Of a DNA stretch of 64,000 bases, positions 8,333 to 16,547 are shown piece after piece. Source of the stretch: Marinobacter sp. JH2. Lineage in GTDB: Bacteria; Pseudomonadota; Gammaproteobacteria; Pseudomonadales; Oleiphilaceae. Positions within the stretch are counted from its first letter, which is position 1, and the number at the start of each line of letters is the position of its first letter. Below the pieces are notes generated by a model, which made no database searches, had not been told where the DNA came from, and worked only from the letters and a program-made list of their open reading frames with translations. The stretch covers positions 992,001-1,056,000 of the forward strand of contig NZ_CP037934.1 of NCBI RefSeq assembly GCF_004353225.1, written 5' to 3'. A program made the translations under genes and the position numbers.

Positions 8333-8986
8333 TTATTCGAGTGGCAGATGGCCAGTCTTAACCCAGATAATGGTTTCCTGATCCACGAAGGGGTGGTGTT
8401 GGCTCATATGTGGTGAGCGCATCCAGGTGTCTTTCGGATATCGACCTTGGTCATCGCAAAACTCTCCCGCTAGCACCAAAATTTCCTCGCCTCCAAAGTG
8501 TCGATGCGGTTGGAACGCTTCATTGGCAGGCCACTTCACGAGCGCTACGTGCTCATGTTCGAAATCATGAAGTGGCATAACTTGAAGGCCGCCGATACCG
8601 GGTAGCCACTCCGCGGTAGTGGTATCGATACATACCGTTGCGCTGTCGCGCGGATCAAACTGGTGTAGTTTGACCAACAAGGTACAGCCTTTTTCGCTAA
8701 AAGGGGCGTGGCCGCTACCCGGTGGGTTACGAAGGTAAGTGCCGGCGGGATAGTGGCCGTTCTCATCGGAGAACGTACCCTCAAGTACCAGAATCTCTTC
8801 ACCCAAAGGGTGTTCGTGCCGGTTAAACGAGGCGCCCGGTTTATAGCGAACAATGCTGGTTGCGTGGCCGCGTTCTGCTTCTTCCCGGGCTAAGGGTTTA
8901 CGTTCGACACCGGCTGCCGGGCTGGATACCCAGTCAACTTCGTGAGTGCGGATAACCACGCGTTGGGTAAAGTCCATGTTTAACAT
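8333..8986 (-). CDS. Double-cupin protein (ChrR-like cupin family)
   Basis: A 217-residue protein made of two similar cupin units. The first contains SFNRHEHPLGEEILVLEGTF and the second FQPHRHFGGEEILVLAGEF. Each keeps the HxH...E...G pattern of a metal-binding cupin and ends in an SxHxPF-type second-histidine segment. The sequence resembles the cupin half of ChrR, but the zinc-binding anti-sigma N-terminal domain is absent, so this is not a complete anti-sigma factor. Ligand and reaction are unknown. It lies just upstream of the isochorismatase-family gene's stop, on the same strand. No good Shine-Dalgarno is seen; ATG 8977 is an alternative start. Confidence 0.8.
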   Translation of the reverse strand: MLNMDFTQRVVIRTHEVDWVSSPAAGVERKPLAREEAERGHATSIVRYKPGASFNRHEHPLGEEILVLEGTFSDENGHYPAGTYLRNPPGSGHAPFSEKGCTLLVKLHQFDPRDSATVCIDTTTAEWLPGIGGLQVMPLHDFEHEHVALVKWPANEAFQPHRHFGGEEILVLAGEFCDDQGRYPKDTWMRSPHMSQHHPFVDQETIIWVKTGHLPLE

Positions 8987-9004
8987 TAAGGCGCTCGCTA
9001 CGGG

Positions 9005-9535
9005 TTATTTGATCAACTCTTGAATGTCGCGGAAGTGGGGGTGCTTGCAATGTCCCATCCATTCAAAGGCGACCATTTCGGTGGTTACAATCCGCGCACC
9101 GCTTTGATGCAGACGGTCGAGCGCGACATCGCGGTCGAGATCATTGCGCGAACCTGTGGCATCCGCCACGACCCAAACTTTGTAGCCTGCATCCAGTAAG
9201 CTCAACGCGGTCTGCAGCATGCAAACGTGGGTTTCGCAGCCACCGACAATGATGTGCTGTCGGCCTTCGGGAAGTTCATCGATAAGGCCATCCGGGCAAG
9301 CATCAAAATGGGTTTTGCCCACGGTGGTGTTGCATAGCTCTCGAATGGATTCGACATTTTCACCCAGCTTTTCTGGTAATTGCTCGGTGCCAATTACCGG
9401 TACTTCAAGAAGACCCGCAATAATTGCGAGCGTTGTGCAACGATCTATTACCTCTGCGCCCTGGCTGATCGCCGGCATCAGCTTTTCCTGTACGTCGATG
9501 AGTAGCAGGGTGGATTGCTCGGCTTTCATCATCAT
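9005..9535 (-). CDS. Isochorismatase-family cysteine hydrolase
   Basis: A 176-residue protein with the family triad visible: Asp in TLLLIDVQEKL, Lys in VGKTHFDAC, and Cys in GCETHVCMLQTALSLLDAGY. The family hydrolyses amides or enol ethers such as nicotinamide, N-carbamoyl compounds or isochorismate; the substrate cannot be read from the sequence. It resembles YcaC-type stand-alone hydrolases. CGGAG is spaced about nine bases before the first of three ATGs. The double-cupin gene follows 18 bp downstream, so the two may form an operon. Confidence 0.87.
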   Translation of the reverse strand: MMMKAEQSTLLLIDVQEKLMPAISQGAEVIDRCTTLAIIAGLLEVPVIGTEQLPEKLGENVESIRELCNTTVGKTHFDACPDGLIDELPEGRQHIIVGGCETHVCMLQTALSLLDAGYKVWVVADATGSRNDLDRDVALDRLHQSGARIVTTEMVAFEWMGHCKHPHFRDIQELIK

Positions 9536-9725
9536 GGTGTTTTCTCCGGAAATGGTGGGCGTTGGCCGTTAAGCATAGCGAAAATAACGAGCGAATAGGG
9601 GGTAAAGGCGATTAGGAAATAAATTTTCGGAGAAATTTGCGGATACAGTTGCCAAACGCTGCCAAAACAATTAAAGTTTGCGCCCTCAAATGAGCGACGA
9701 GTTCGCTGATTTGAAACAGTTTATT

Positions 9726-9816
9726 GGAGAGGTGGCCGAGTGGCTGAAGGCGCACGCCTGGAAAGTGTGTATACGTTAATAGCGTATCGAGGGTTCGAAT
9801 CCCTCCCTCTCCGCCA
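9726..9816 (+). tRNA. tRNA-Ser (anticodon GGA)
   Basis: A 91-nt class II tRNA with the acceptor GGAGAGG/CCTCTCC and an encoded CCA. The anticodon stem CACGC/GTGTG carries GGA in the loop. A long variable arm (ACGTTAATAGCGT) and a T arm with GGTTCGAATCC are present. It reads UCC and UCU codons. Confidence 0.97.
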
Positions 9817-9821
9817 AATTA

Positions 9822-9849
9822 AACCCCAGCAGATATGCTGGGGTTTTTT
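9822..9849 (+). terminator. Rho-independent terminator of tRNA-Ser
   Basis: CCCCAGCA-GATA-TGCTGGGG is followed by TTTTTT, six bases after the tRNA. It is flanked by AA/TT and may also act weakly on the other strand for the convergent AEC transporter gene. Confidence 0.92.
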
Positions 9850-9876
9850 GTTTGTGTCGAAAAAATAGGGGGGGGG

Positions 9877-10827
9877 TCAACCGAGTCCGGTCGAACTCAA
9901 CACGAATACCCCCACGGTCACACTAATGCTTGCCATCAGTGTGGTTAGCGCAATGATATTGGCGGCCATGCGATCGTTGCCGCCTAACGCCTTAACCATG
10001 ACAAAGCCTGCCGCTGCAGTGGGGCTAGCAAAGAACAAAAACATCAGTCCCAGCTCGCGGCCTTCAAACCCGAATAACCAAGCCGCGAATGTACAGGCCA
10101 CCGGCAGTGTCACCATCTTCCATGTTGCAGCCCCTAACGCAGGCCCACTGTCGTCGCGAATGGCTTTCAATGACACGGCGCCGCCGATGCAGAGCAGGGC
10201 GAGTGGTAGGGTGAGTGAGGCAAAGTAGTCACCACTGGTCATTACCCAACCGGGCAGTGTCACCTGTAAACCGGCGAAGGGTATAGCGACGACAACGGCG
10301 ATGATTAATGGATTCCGGATAATGTCCCTTAGTGTGGTAGCTGCATTCATTTGTTTGCCCGGTTGGTAGGCGAGCAATACAACCACCGATAGGATGTTGT
10401 AAGAAATGATGATCAGGCCGAGCAACAGGCCCCCGGCGGAAAGGCCATAGTCGCCATACAGATTGGCAGCAAGCGCCAGGCCGACAATGCCGCAGTTCCC
10501 TCTAAATGCACCCTGCACATAAACTCCTCGGTCGCTTCTGGGAACACGTTTGATTGCCCAGAGCCAGGCCGCACAAAAACTCACGAGCGTTGCAGCCAAA
10601 TAGAACATCATCATCCTGATGTTCAGTGTGGCGCTTAAATCGGCCTTGATGATGGAGAGGAAGACCAAGGTGGGCAGGGTCGCTTTGAATACCAGTGCGG
10701 ATGCGGTGGATATGAAATTCTGATCAATCCAGCCCAGCCGGCGGAGGCCGATTCCCAGGAAGACCATGGCGAAGACGGGCAAGGTGGTTTCCAGTGTGTA
10801 GCTGAATGTGGCTAGTAATCCGCTCAA
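9877..10827 (-). CDS. AEC-family transporter (auxin efflux carrier family)
   Basis: A 316-residue inner-membrane protein with about ten hydrophobic segments. AEC signatures include the N-terminal PVFAMVFLGIGLRRLGWID and, in the middle, GNCGIVGLALAANLYG. A second half ends with ASPTAAAGFVMVKALGGN. AEC carriers export or import small organic acids; the substrate is unknown. The start is a TTG preceded by GAGAG. A run of nine G residues (9868-9876) directly follows the stop. It is divergent from a DUF1330 gene, and a perfect inverted repeat lies between them. Confidence 0.9.
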   Translation of the reverse strand: MSGLLATFSYTLETTLPVFAMVFLGIGLRRLGWIDQNFISTASALVFKATLPTLVFLSIIKADLSATLNIRMMMFYLAATLVSFCAAWLWAIKRVPRSDRGVYVQGAFRGNCGIVGLALAANLYGDYGLSAGGLLLGLIIISYNILSVVVLLAYQPGKQMNAATTLRDIIRNPLIIAVVVAIPFAGLQVTLPGWVMTSGDYFASLTLPLALLCIGGAVSLKAIRDDSGPALGAATWKMVTLPVACTFAAWLFGFEGRELGLMFLFFASPTAAAGFVMVKALGGNDRMAANIIALTTLMASISVTVGVFVLSSTGLG

Positions 10828-10873
10828 AGTGAAGTACTCTCTCGAAGTGCATGACCGATAAAATTGGTTTATG

Positions 10874-10901
10874 GTGCGAAAGTGTTTGCGAACTTTCGCA
10901 C
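10874..10901. promoter_or_regulatory. Perfect 10-bp inverted repeat between divergent genes (candidate operator)
   Basis: GTGCGAAAGT, 8 bases (GTTTGCGA), then ACTTTCGCAC. It lies between the AEC transporter and DUF1330 genes, with further TGCGAA/TTCGCA half-sites inside. There is no T-tract, so an operator is more likely than a terminator. No regulator gene is adjacent. Confidence 0.5.
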
Positions 10902-10928
10902 TCTCAATAACAAATAAAAAGGATACTT

Positions 10929-11333
10929 ATGGCGACTGTTGACTCTTCAGAGGAAGAGCTGAAAAAAGTCTTGCAGGAAACTCCTAAAGACCAGCCGGTC
11001 GTCATGCTTAACTTGCTACGATTCCGCGATTGGGCGGAATATCAGGATGCCAGTGAAGCGTGTTCTGGGCGCGATGCTTACAAACGTTATATGAAAGAGG
11101 CCGCGGCCTGCGTCAAAGCGGTTGGGGCCGAAGTTATCTGGTCTGGCCGAAGCGTCGGTTCTCTAATTGCCCCCCCCGAGGAGACTTGGGACCAAGTTTT
11201 ACTGGTTCGGTACCCCTCAACGGATGCCTTTCTGGCCATGATTGGAGACCCCGATTACAAAGGGGTTCTCAAGCACAGAACCGCCGCATTGGAAGACTCC
11301 CGATTAGTGGCCAATGTTGAAAGTGGCGTGTAA
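10929..11333 (+). CDS. DUF1330-like protein
   Basis: A 134-residue protein with the dimeric alpha-beta barrel pattern of DUF1330: PVVMLNLLRFRDWAEY at the N-terminus, YMKEAAACVKAVGAEVIWSG in the middle, and QVLLVRYPSTDAFLAMIGDPDY. It is cytoplasmic, with no catalytic residues established for the family. AAGGAT precedes the ATG. It is divergent from the AEC transporter and ends next to the convergent azlD gene. Confidence 0.85.
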   Translation: MATVDSSEEELKKVLQETPKDQPVVMLNLLRFRDWAEYQDASEACSGRDAYKRYMKEAAACVKAVGAEVIWSGRSVGSLIAPPEETWDQVLLVRYPSTDAFLAMIGDPDYKGVLKHRTAALEDSRLVANVESGV

Positions 11334-11678
11334 TCAGGCGCCAGTCACAACCATCGCGGTTTGTTGAATGGCCATATAGGCAATGGTGCCCGTTGCAATC
11401 GACAGTAAAGCATTACTACGCCAAAGGTGAACCGCTACCACCAGCAAACCGGGGATCAAGGCATCTAAGCCGAATATTCCGGTATCCCAGTTGCCCGACC
11501 GTTGTAGAAAAACTGTGGCCAGAAGGGCCATTACCGCGGCAGGCAAAAAACGCCCCAAATGCTTAATAAGTGGGTGATCAGTATGACGTTCGAAAAACAG
11601 AAAAGGCACCACGCGCGTGGCGAAGGTTGCTAGCGCCGTGATCGCGATGAAAGCCGCCAAATAATAGCTTTCACTCAT
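11334..11678 (-). CDS. azlD: Branched-chain amino acid exporter small subunit AzlD
   Basis: I choose ATG 11678 because GGAGGT lies five bases upstream; this gives 114 residues. The protein has three to four membrane segments and the AzlD hallmark TRVVPFLFFERH--HPLIKHLGRFLPAAVMALL. AzlC and AzlD together form a LIV-E-type exporter of branched-chain amino acids or analogues in the inner membrane. The start lies inside the 3' end of azlC (8-bp overlap), so translation is coupled. Confidence 0.92.
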   Translation of the reverse strand: MSESYYLAAFIAITALATFATRVVPFLFFERHTDHPLIKHLGRFLPAAVMALLATVFLQRSGNWDTGIFGLDALIPGLLVVAVHLWRSNALLSIATGTIAYMAIQQTAMVVTGA

Positions 11679-12375
11679 GGGTGACCTCCGGTTCAAGAGC
11701 GGAGTTGCGCTGGTAGCGATACTGGATCAGCAGCACCGCAGTAACAATGGCAATAGCAGCAATTAGTTGATGCGTGGCAGGTATTAGTAACATGGCAATG
11801 CCCGCAGCGAACGCACCGGCCCAGATTGGGAAAGAGTTTCCTAAGGCCTTGAACTGCTCGATGGTCAATACAATGAACAGGGCGACCAGCGCGAATTCGA
11901 TACCGGTGCTATCGAAAACCACCCATTCACCCAATAGGGCGCCTAAAGCACACCCGGCAATCCAATAGAATTGATTGAAGGCGGTAATGCGAAAGTCAAT
12001 TTCCTGCTCGCTGCGCGAATCCCCTGAGCGTGCTCGGCTGGTAAGCAGCGAGTAGGTTTCATCGGTGAGCCCGAAGATAAGGTACCCTTTGCGCCAGCCG
12101 GCACCGCGAAATTGGCCAAGTAATGACAGGCCGTAGAACAAATGGCGGGCATTAAGAACCAGCATGGCAACGGCCACTTCGAGCAACCCGGCATTGGCTG
12201 CCAATAGGCTAACGGCCAGAATTTGCCCGGCACCGGCATAGATTACCAGGCCCATAAGCGGCGCTATCCACCATGCGTAATCCAGTTGCGTGGAAAACAG
12301 CACGCCGAAGGCCATCCCTAGCGGCAGGTAGCCAAACAGAATAGGGAGTGTTAGCTTGAAGACGTTCTGGTTCAT
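11671..12375 (-). CDS. azlC: Branched-chain amino acid exporter large subunit AzlC
   Basis: A 234-residue membrane protein with six or more segments and AzlC signatures: PILFGYLPLGMAFGVL near the N-terminus, YAGAGQ, LNARHLFYGLSLL, and LTDETY. It pairs with AzlD to export leucine-like amino acids. The two genes overlap. No dedicated regulator (Lrp or AzlB type) is next to them. Length is typical. Confidence 0.93.
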   Translation of the reverse strand: MNQNVFKLTLPILFGYLPLGMAFGVLFSTQLDYAWWIAPLMGLVIYAGAGQILAVSLLAANAGLLEVAVAMLVLNARHLFYGLSLLGQFRGAGWRKGYLIFGLTDETYSLLTSRARSGDSRSEQEIDFRITAFNQFYWIAGCALGALLGEWVVFDSTGIEFALVALFIVLTIEQFKALGNSFPIWAGAFAAGIAMLLIPATHQLIAAIAIVTAVLLIQYRYQRNSALEPEVTHE

Positions 12376-12452
12376 TAGCTTCCAAACTTTGAGAAAGGCA
12401 CGATGATAATGAATTGCTTGTGGCTTTTGAAGATAGCGCGAAAGGATTATTG

Positions 12453-12701
12453 ATGAGCGATTATGCTAATGGACCTGAGTCGGACCCCCGGCAGGAAATG
12501 TTTGTTGTGGATGCTAGCTTGCTCACAGCGGAACAGCTTGAAGGGCTAGCTGACGAGTACTGCACGCGTTATCACGGGCTTAACGACACGGAAAATCCTC
12601 TGGCAGAGCGCGGTCGGGTACTTGCGGCCGCTCGGAAGGGCGAGTTGGTGGTTTGGTTTGATCCGGTCGAAAATACCGCAAGCTTAGGCTTCCCAGCGTG
12701 A
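12453..12701 (+). CDS. Small hypothetical protein, possibly YheU (UPF0270)-related
   Basis: I prefer ATG 12453, with AAGGAT before it, over an upstream in-frame ATG; this gives 82 residues. The core LLTAEQLEGLADEYCTRYHG, followed by a Glu/Arg-rich stretch and KGELVVWFDPVENTASL, resembles the UPF0270/YheU pattern (acidic, residue-binding helix then a V-W strand). The similarity is weak. The protein is acidic and cytoplasmic. It lies upstream of gacA on the same strand with a 117-bp gap. Function is unknown. Confidence 0.6.
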   Translation: MSDYANGPESDPRQEMFVVDASLLTAEQLEGLADEYCTRYHGLNDTENPLAERGRVLAAARKGELVVWFDPVENTASLGFPA

Positions 12702-12818
12702 TGTCTTGAGCGGCAAGGTTTGACGAAGGCCAAGGTTTTGAGCGCGTTACCTATGCGGTGAGTCCGGTAATGGGTACAATTACTAAGCGTTGTATTTATT
12801 CTGTTGGTGAGGTGAGCT

Positions 12819-13481
12819 TTGATCAGGGTTCTGGTTGTTGATGACCACGAGTTGGTGCGCTCCGGCATTACCCGTATGTTGGCTGACAATCCTGACATTG
12901 ATGTGATTGGTCAGGCGTCTTCTGGTGAAGATGCGATTGATTTTGTGCGCAACGCGCGACCGGACATTGTTTTGATGGATATCCGGATGCCAGGTATTGG
13001 TGGACTTGAAGCCACACGACGAATTCTCCGGTTGGACGATTCCATCCGGATCATTGTTGTGACCGCCTGTGCGGACGATCCTTACCCGGCGCGGGTGATG
13101 CAAAGTGGTGCAGCAGCTTATATCACCAAAGGCGCAGATATTCAGGAAATGGTGCGCGCCATTCGCAAGGCTCATTCCGGCCAGCGTTACATTAGCCCGG
13201 AGATAGCCCAGAAGATGGCGTTGAACTCACTGGGTGGTGGCGACCGGGATGAAGACGGCGAGCTGTCGAAGTTCGAGCGCTTATCCGAGCGTGAAATGCA
13301 GATTGCCATGATGGTGGTGGAATGCCAGAAAGTTCAGGATATTTCGGACAAGCTCTGCTTGAGCCCGAAAACTGTGAACAGCTACCGCTATCGGATTTTC
13401 GAAAAGCTCGAGATCTCTAGTGACGTAGAACTGGCGCTAATGGCAGTACGGCTTGGGTTGCTGGATGCCGACACGGTCTGA
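12819..13481 (+). CDS. uvrY: Response regulator GacA/UvrY
   Basis: A 220-residue NarL-family response regulator. The receiver domain (1-120) has DD at 8-9, phospho-acceptor Asp54 in VLMDIRMPG, and Lys in AYITKGA. The C-terminal LuxR-type helix-turn-helix is LSEREMQIAMM then LCLSPKTVNSYRYRIFEKL. The start is TTG (MIRVLVVDD), with GGTGAGGTGAGC upstream. In gammaproteobacteria this regulator responds to the GacS/BarA kinase and drives csrB-type small RNAs. It overlaps uvrC, the conserved gacA-uvrC arrangement. Confidence 0.95.
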   Translation: MIRVLVVDDHELVRSGITRMLADNPDIDVIGQASSGEDAIDFVRNARPDIVLMDIRMPGIGGLEATRRILRLDDSIRIIVVTACADDPYPARVMQSGAAAYITKGADIQEMVRAIRKAHSGQRYISPEIAQKMALNSLGGGDRDEDGELSKFERLSEREMQIAMMVVECQKVQDISDKLCLSPKTVNSYRYRIFEKLEISSDVELALMAVRLGLLDADTV

Positions 13482-15324
13482 CCCCAACTACACTCTAGGG
13501 GAGTTCGACAGCAAGAGCTTCCTGAAACAACTTTCTGAGCGCGCCGGTGTCTATCGTATGTACGATAGCGCAGGGGAGATCCTGTATGTTGGCAAAGCGC
13601 GAAATCTCAAAAATCGTGTCAGCAGTTACTTCCGAAAAACCGGACTAGCCCCGAAAACCGAAGCCTTGGTTGGCAAGATTCACGGCATTGAAGTAACCAT
13701 TACCGGCAGTGAAACCGAAGCGCTTCTGCTTGAGCAAAATCTAATCAAGTCTCTGAGGCCGCCGTACAACATTCTGCTTCGGGACGATAAATCTTACCCC
13801 TATATTTATTTGTCATCCCATGATGATTATCCGTCTCTTACCTTCCGTCGTGGCCGTACGAAAAAGGGCGGCGGAACTTGGTTTGGGCCCTTTCCGAGCT
13901 CTGGGGCGGTTAAAGAAAGTCTTAATGTTCTACAAAAAGTATTCAAGGTAAGATCCTGTAATGAAAGCTATTTCAGAAACAGGAATCGACCTTGCCTCCA
14001 GTATCAAATTAACCGGTGTACCGCGCCCTGTGTGGAATACATAAGCCCCGAGGAATATCAGCAGGACATCCGTCGAGCCACCATGTTTCTGGAGGGCAAG
14101 AACCCGGCGATCATTCGCGATCTAATGAACGCGATGGAAGACGCGGCCTCAAAGCTCGAGTTCGAGAAAGCGGCGACCTATCGCGATCAGGTCAATCACT
14201 TGCGCCATGTTCAGGAGCAGCAGTCCGTTGACGGCGAGGGTGGTGATGCCGATGTGCTTGCCATTGCCCAGGACGCCGGCGTGGTGTGTGTTGTGGTGAT
14301 CATTGTGCGGGGTGGACGGGTGTTGGGTACCAAGGACTACTTTCCGAAATTCTCGTTGGAGCAGACAGAAGGGGAGTTGTTGGCATCGTTTCTTGGTCAG
14401 TATTATTTCGGCGGCGATACTCGCAGGGAGATCCCGAAAGACATCTTGGTGCCGGTGAAAGTGGACGGGCAAGAACTGCTGGCCGAAGCGCTTACCGAAG
14501 CTGCCAACCGAGAAACAAGAGTGCGTGGTAATGTGCGTGGCGAGCGTAAACGCTGGCTTGAATTGGCAATGACTAACGCTCAACAGACACTGTTGAGCCA
14601 TCTTGCCAGCAAGGAAACGGTGTATCGTCGTTTGCTGGCGCTTCGAGACTTGCTGGAATTAACCGAAACACCCAGCCGAATGGAGTGTTTTGATGTTAGC
14701 CACAGTCACGGGGAAAATACCGTCGCATCCTGCGTGGTTTTCGACGAGAATGGCCCGCTGAAAAGCGACTACCGCTTGTATAATATCGAAGGCGTGACAG
14801 CCGGTGATGATTATGCGGCCATGCGTCAGGTTTTGACTCGCCGTTACCGCCGATTGGTGAATGGCGAAGGCAAGAAGCCGGATTTGGTGTTCATTGACGG
14901 CGGTAAAGGCCAGTTGAACATTGCGCGAGAAGTGTTTGATGAACTTGAGATTTCAGACATTCCGCTAATCGGCGTGGCAAAGGGTGTTACTCGCCGGGCA
15001 GGCATGGAACAATTGATCGATGCCATGACCGATGCGGTGTTCCGAGTGCCGGCTGATTCTCCCGCTTTGCATTTGATTCAGCACATACGGGATGAATCGC
15101 ATCGGTTTGCTATTACTGGCCACCGGGCGAGACGAGATAAAAAACGCCGGCAGTCCACCCTAGAGGGCATTGAGGGTGTAGGTCCGAAGCGCAGGCGAGA
15201 ATTGATACGTTACTTCGGTGGAATACAAGGTATCCGAAAAGCCGGAGTGGATGAGATAGCCAAGGTGCAAGGTATCAGCAAAGCATTGGCCGAAACCATT
15301 TACGCAGCATTGCATAACGAATAG
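13453..15324 (+). CDS. uvrC: Excinuclease ABC subunit C (UvrC)
   Basis: A protein of up to 623 residues, close to the family length. Domains in order: GIY-YIG nuclease ([21 protein letters not shown], 3' incision), Cys-containing region, UVR helix hairpin ([13 protein letters not shown]) near 235, RNase H-like 5' nuclease ([23 protein letters not shown]), and a C-terminal double helix-hairpin-helix ([26 protein letters not shown]). It makes the dual incisions in nucleotide-excision repair with UvrAB. It overlaps the end of uvrY; ATG 13465 is an equally possible start. pgsA follows after 7 bp. Confidence 0.97.
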   Translation: MGCWMPTRSDPNYTLGEFDSKSFLKQLSERAGVYRMYDSAGEILYVGKARNLKNRVSSYFRKTGLAPKTEALVGKIHGIEVTITGSETEALLLEQNLIKSLRPPYNILLRDDKSYPYIYLSSHDDYPSLTFRRGRTKKGGGTWFGPFPSSGAVKESLNVLQKVFKVRSCNESYFRNRNRPCLQYQINRCTAPCVEYISPEEYQQDIRRATMFLEGKNPAIIRDLMNAMEDAASKLEFEKAATYRDQVNHLRHVQEQQSVDGEGGDADVLAIAQDAGVVCVVVIIVRGGRVLGTKDYFPKFSLEQTEGELLASFLGQYYFGGDTRREIPKDILVPVKVDGQELLAEALTEAANRETRVRGNVRGERKRWLELAMTNAQQTLLSHLASKETVYRRLLALRDLLELTETPSRMECFDVSHSHGENTVASCVVFDENGPLKSDYRLYNIEGVTAGDDYAAMRQVLTRRYRRLVNGEGKKPDLVFIDGGKGQLNIAREVFDELEISDIPLIGVAKGVTRRAGMEQLIDAMTDAVFRVPADSPALHLIQHIRDESHRFAITGHRARRDKKRRQSTLEGIEGVGPKRRRELIRYFGGIQGIRKAGVDEIAKVQGISKALAETIYAALHNE

Positions 15325-15331
15325 GAACACA

Positions 15332-15913
15332 ATGAATTTACCGAACCTGATTACTCTGTCGCGCATCGTCATGATTCCGGTGTTCGTTGTGGTGTTTTAT
15401 TTGCCCACGAGCTGGAGTTACATGGCTAGCGCTGCGATTTTTGCGTTGGCAGGGATCACGGACTGGTTGGATGGCTATCTGGCCCGGCGATTGAACCAAA
15501 GCACACCGTTCGGCGCATTTTTGGATCCGGTCGCCGATAAGTTGATGGTGGCTGTTGCGCTGGCGGTTCTGATCGAAGGGTACTCTGCGGTTTTGCTGAC
15601 GATCCCCGCGACAATCATTATTGGTCGTGAAATTGTGATTTCGGCTTTGCGGGAATGGATGGCTGAAATCGGCAGCCGGGGCAGCGTGGCTGTTTCCTAC
15701 ATTGGTAAGATTAAAACCACCGCTCAGATTGCGGCTATTGTGGGTTTGCTGGCCTTCCCACCGGGAAATCTGCTGGCCGATATCGCTGTTGGGCTGCTGT
15801 ATGTGGCGGCGGCACTGACGCTGTGGTCGATGTACCTGTACTTGCACGCTGCTTGGGGCGATCTGTTCCCGAAGGCGGGTGATGTAGCCGAAGAAAAAAA
15901 TACTGAGCTTTAA
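15332..15913 (+). CDS. pgsA: CDP-diacylglycerol--glycerol-3-phosphate 3-phosphatidyltransferase PgsA
   Basis: A 193-residue inner-membrane enzyme with the CDP-alcohol phosphatidyltransferase motif DxxDGxxAR...G...D..D, seen as [10 protein letters not shown] then [10 protein letters not shown]. Four to five hydrophobic segments follow. It makes phosphatidylglycerophosphate, the committed step to phosphatidylglycerol and cardiolipin. It is the last gene of the uvrY-uvrC-pgsA run. In many relatives tRNA-Gly and tRNA-Cys follow pgsA directly; here they lie 9 kb away. Confidence 0.96.
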   Translation: MNLPNLITLSRIVMIPVFVVVFYLPTSWSYMASAAIFALAGITDWLDGYLARRLNQSTPFGAFLDPVADKLMVAVALAVLIEGYSAVLLTIPATIIIGREIVISALREWMAEIGSRGSVAVSYIGKIKTTAQIAAIVGLLAFPPGNLLADIAVGLLYVAAALTLWSMYLYLHAAWGDLFPKAGDVAEEKNTEL

Positions 15914-15938
15914 CGACACTCTCATTTTTGGCGCAGGT

Positions 15939-16547
15939 TTACTGCGCCCGTTGAACACAACTCCAGGCCCATTGAGTCAGTTCGCCCGCGAGTGTATTAC
16001 TTGCTCGAGAGAACGCTTCTACCGCCGACTTCAGTTCTGAACTTGCGGCTACTTCTTGAATTGACCAGCTGCGGATACATAAACTGTTCCCGCTCTGATC
16101 GTTCGTCACCTCCGCATGCAGATCAAGAACGACCTGATAAATGTCCCCGCTCTGCTCTACCTGAAATGCCGAAAGCTCTGTGAGCAAGGAATGCTCGGTA
16201 TGGGCTGCACTGGTGTCGATGACAACATTGTGGAAGCCCTTACTGTCTCGAAGGTGGCGAGCTAGATGGTCCCTAATTAGAACTGGGGCGCTGTCTCTCC
16301 ACCTGGCCTTATTGAAAGCCTGAAACTCGTAGGGCGTTGGTTTCAGCAGAATAGTCGAGCTGTCTACTGGGTTCGAGGCGAGTGGCGTGTTAATCCGAAC
16401 GCTGCTTGGTAATGTCTGTTCAAACGGTTGCGAGCGTACTGTAGCTAGGTCCATCACTCTGGGTGGCTCAGGTCGCGGAAGAACCGTGCAGGCGGTCGTT
16501 GTTAACGTGGCGAATAGGAGCGTAGTCCAAGTGAAGCCTGTTCTCAT
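15939..16547 (-). CDS. ABC transport auxiliary lipoprotein of the MCE operon
   Basis: A 202-residue lipoprotein: a hydrophobic N-terminus ending in a TTTAC lipobox (Cys20), then a domain of the PqiC/ABC-transport-auxiliary family (RINTPLASNPVDSSTILLK, RWRDSAPVLIRDHLARHL, and a conserved C-terminal ALF-type segment AVEAFSRASNTLAGELTQW). Family members such as PqiC sit in the outer membrane and receive lipid or stabilise MCE assemblies. It is the last gene of the MCE operon and overlaps the MCE gene by 4 bp. Confidence 0.85.
   Translation of the reverse strand: MRTGFTWTTLLFATLTTTACTVLPRPEPPRVMDLATVRSQPFEQTLPSSVRINTPLASNPVDSSTILLKPTPYEFQAFNKARWRDSAPVLIRDHLARHLRDSKGFHNVVIDTSAAHTEHSLLTELSAFQVEQSGDIYQVVLDLHAEVTNDQSGNSLCIRSWSIQEVAASSELKSAVEAFSRASNTLAGELTQWAWSCVQRAQ

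Noticed and set aside
9868..9876. Run of nine G residues as a phase-variation tract
   Set aside because: It lies after the stop codon of the AEC gene and cannot shift a reading frame; no promoter spacing effect is evident.
12783..13175. Minus-strand frame rich in His and Asn opposite uvrY
   Set aside because: It is a shadow of the uvrY frame; composition and lack of a Shine-Dalgarno argue against coding.
15930..15948. GGCGCAG-GTTTA-CTGCGCC hairpin at the pgsA/lipoprotein junction as a terminator
   Set aside because: The T-run lies on the wrong side for both strands, and the lipoprotein stop codon is inside the hairpin.
15338..15958. 206-residue minus-strand frame opposite pgsA
   Set aside because: It is entirely antisense to a clear essential gene and rich in Gln, His, Arg and Asn with no domain pattern.
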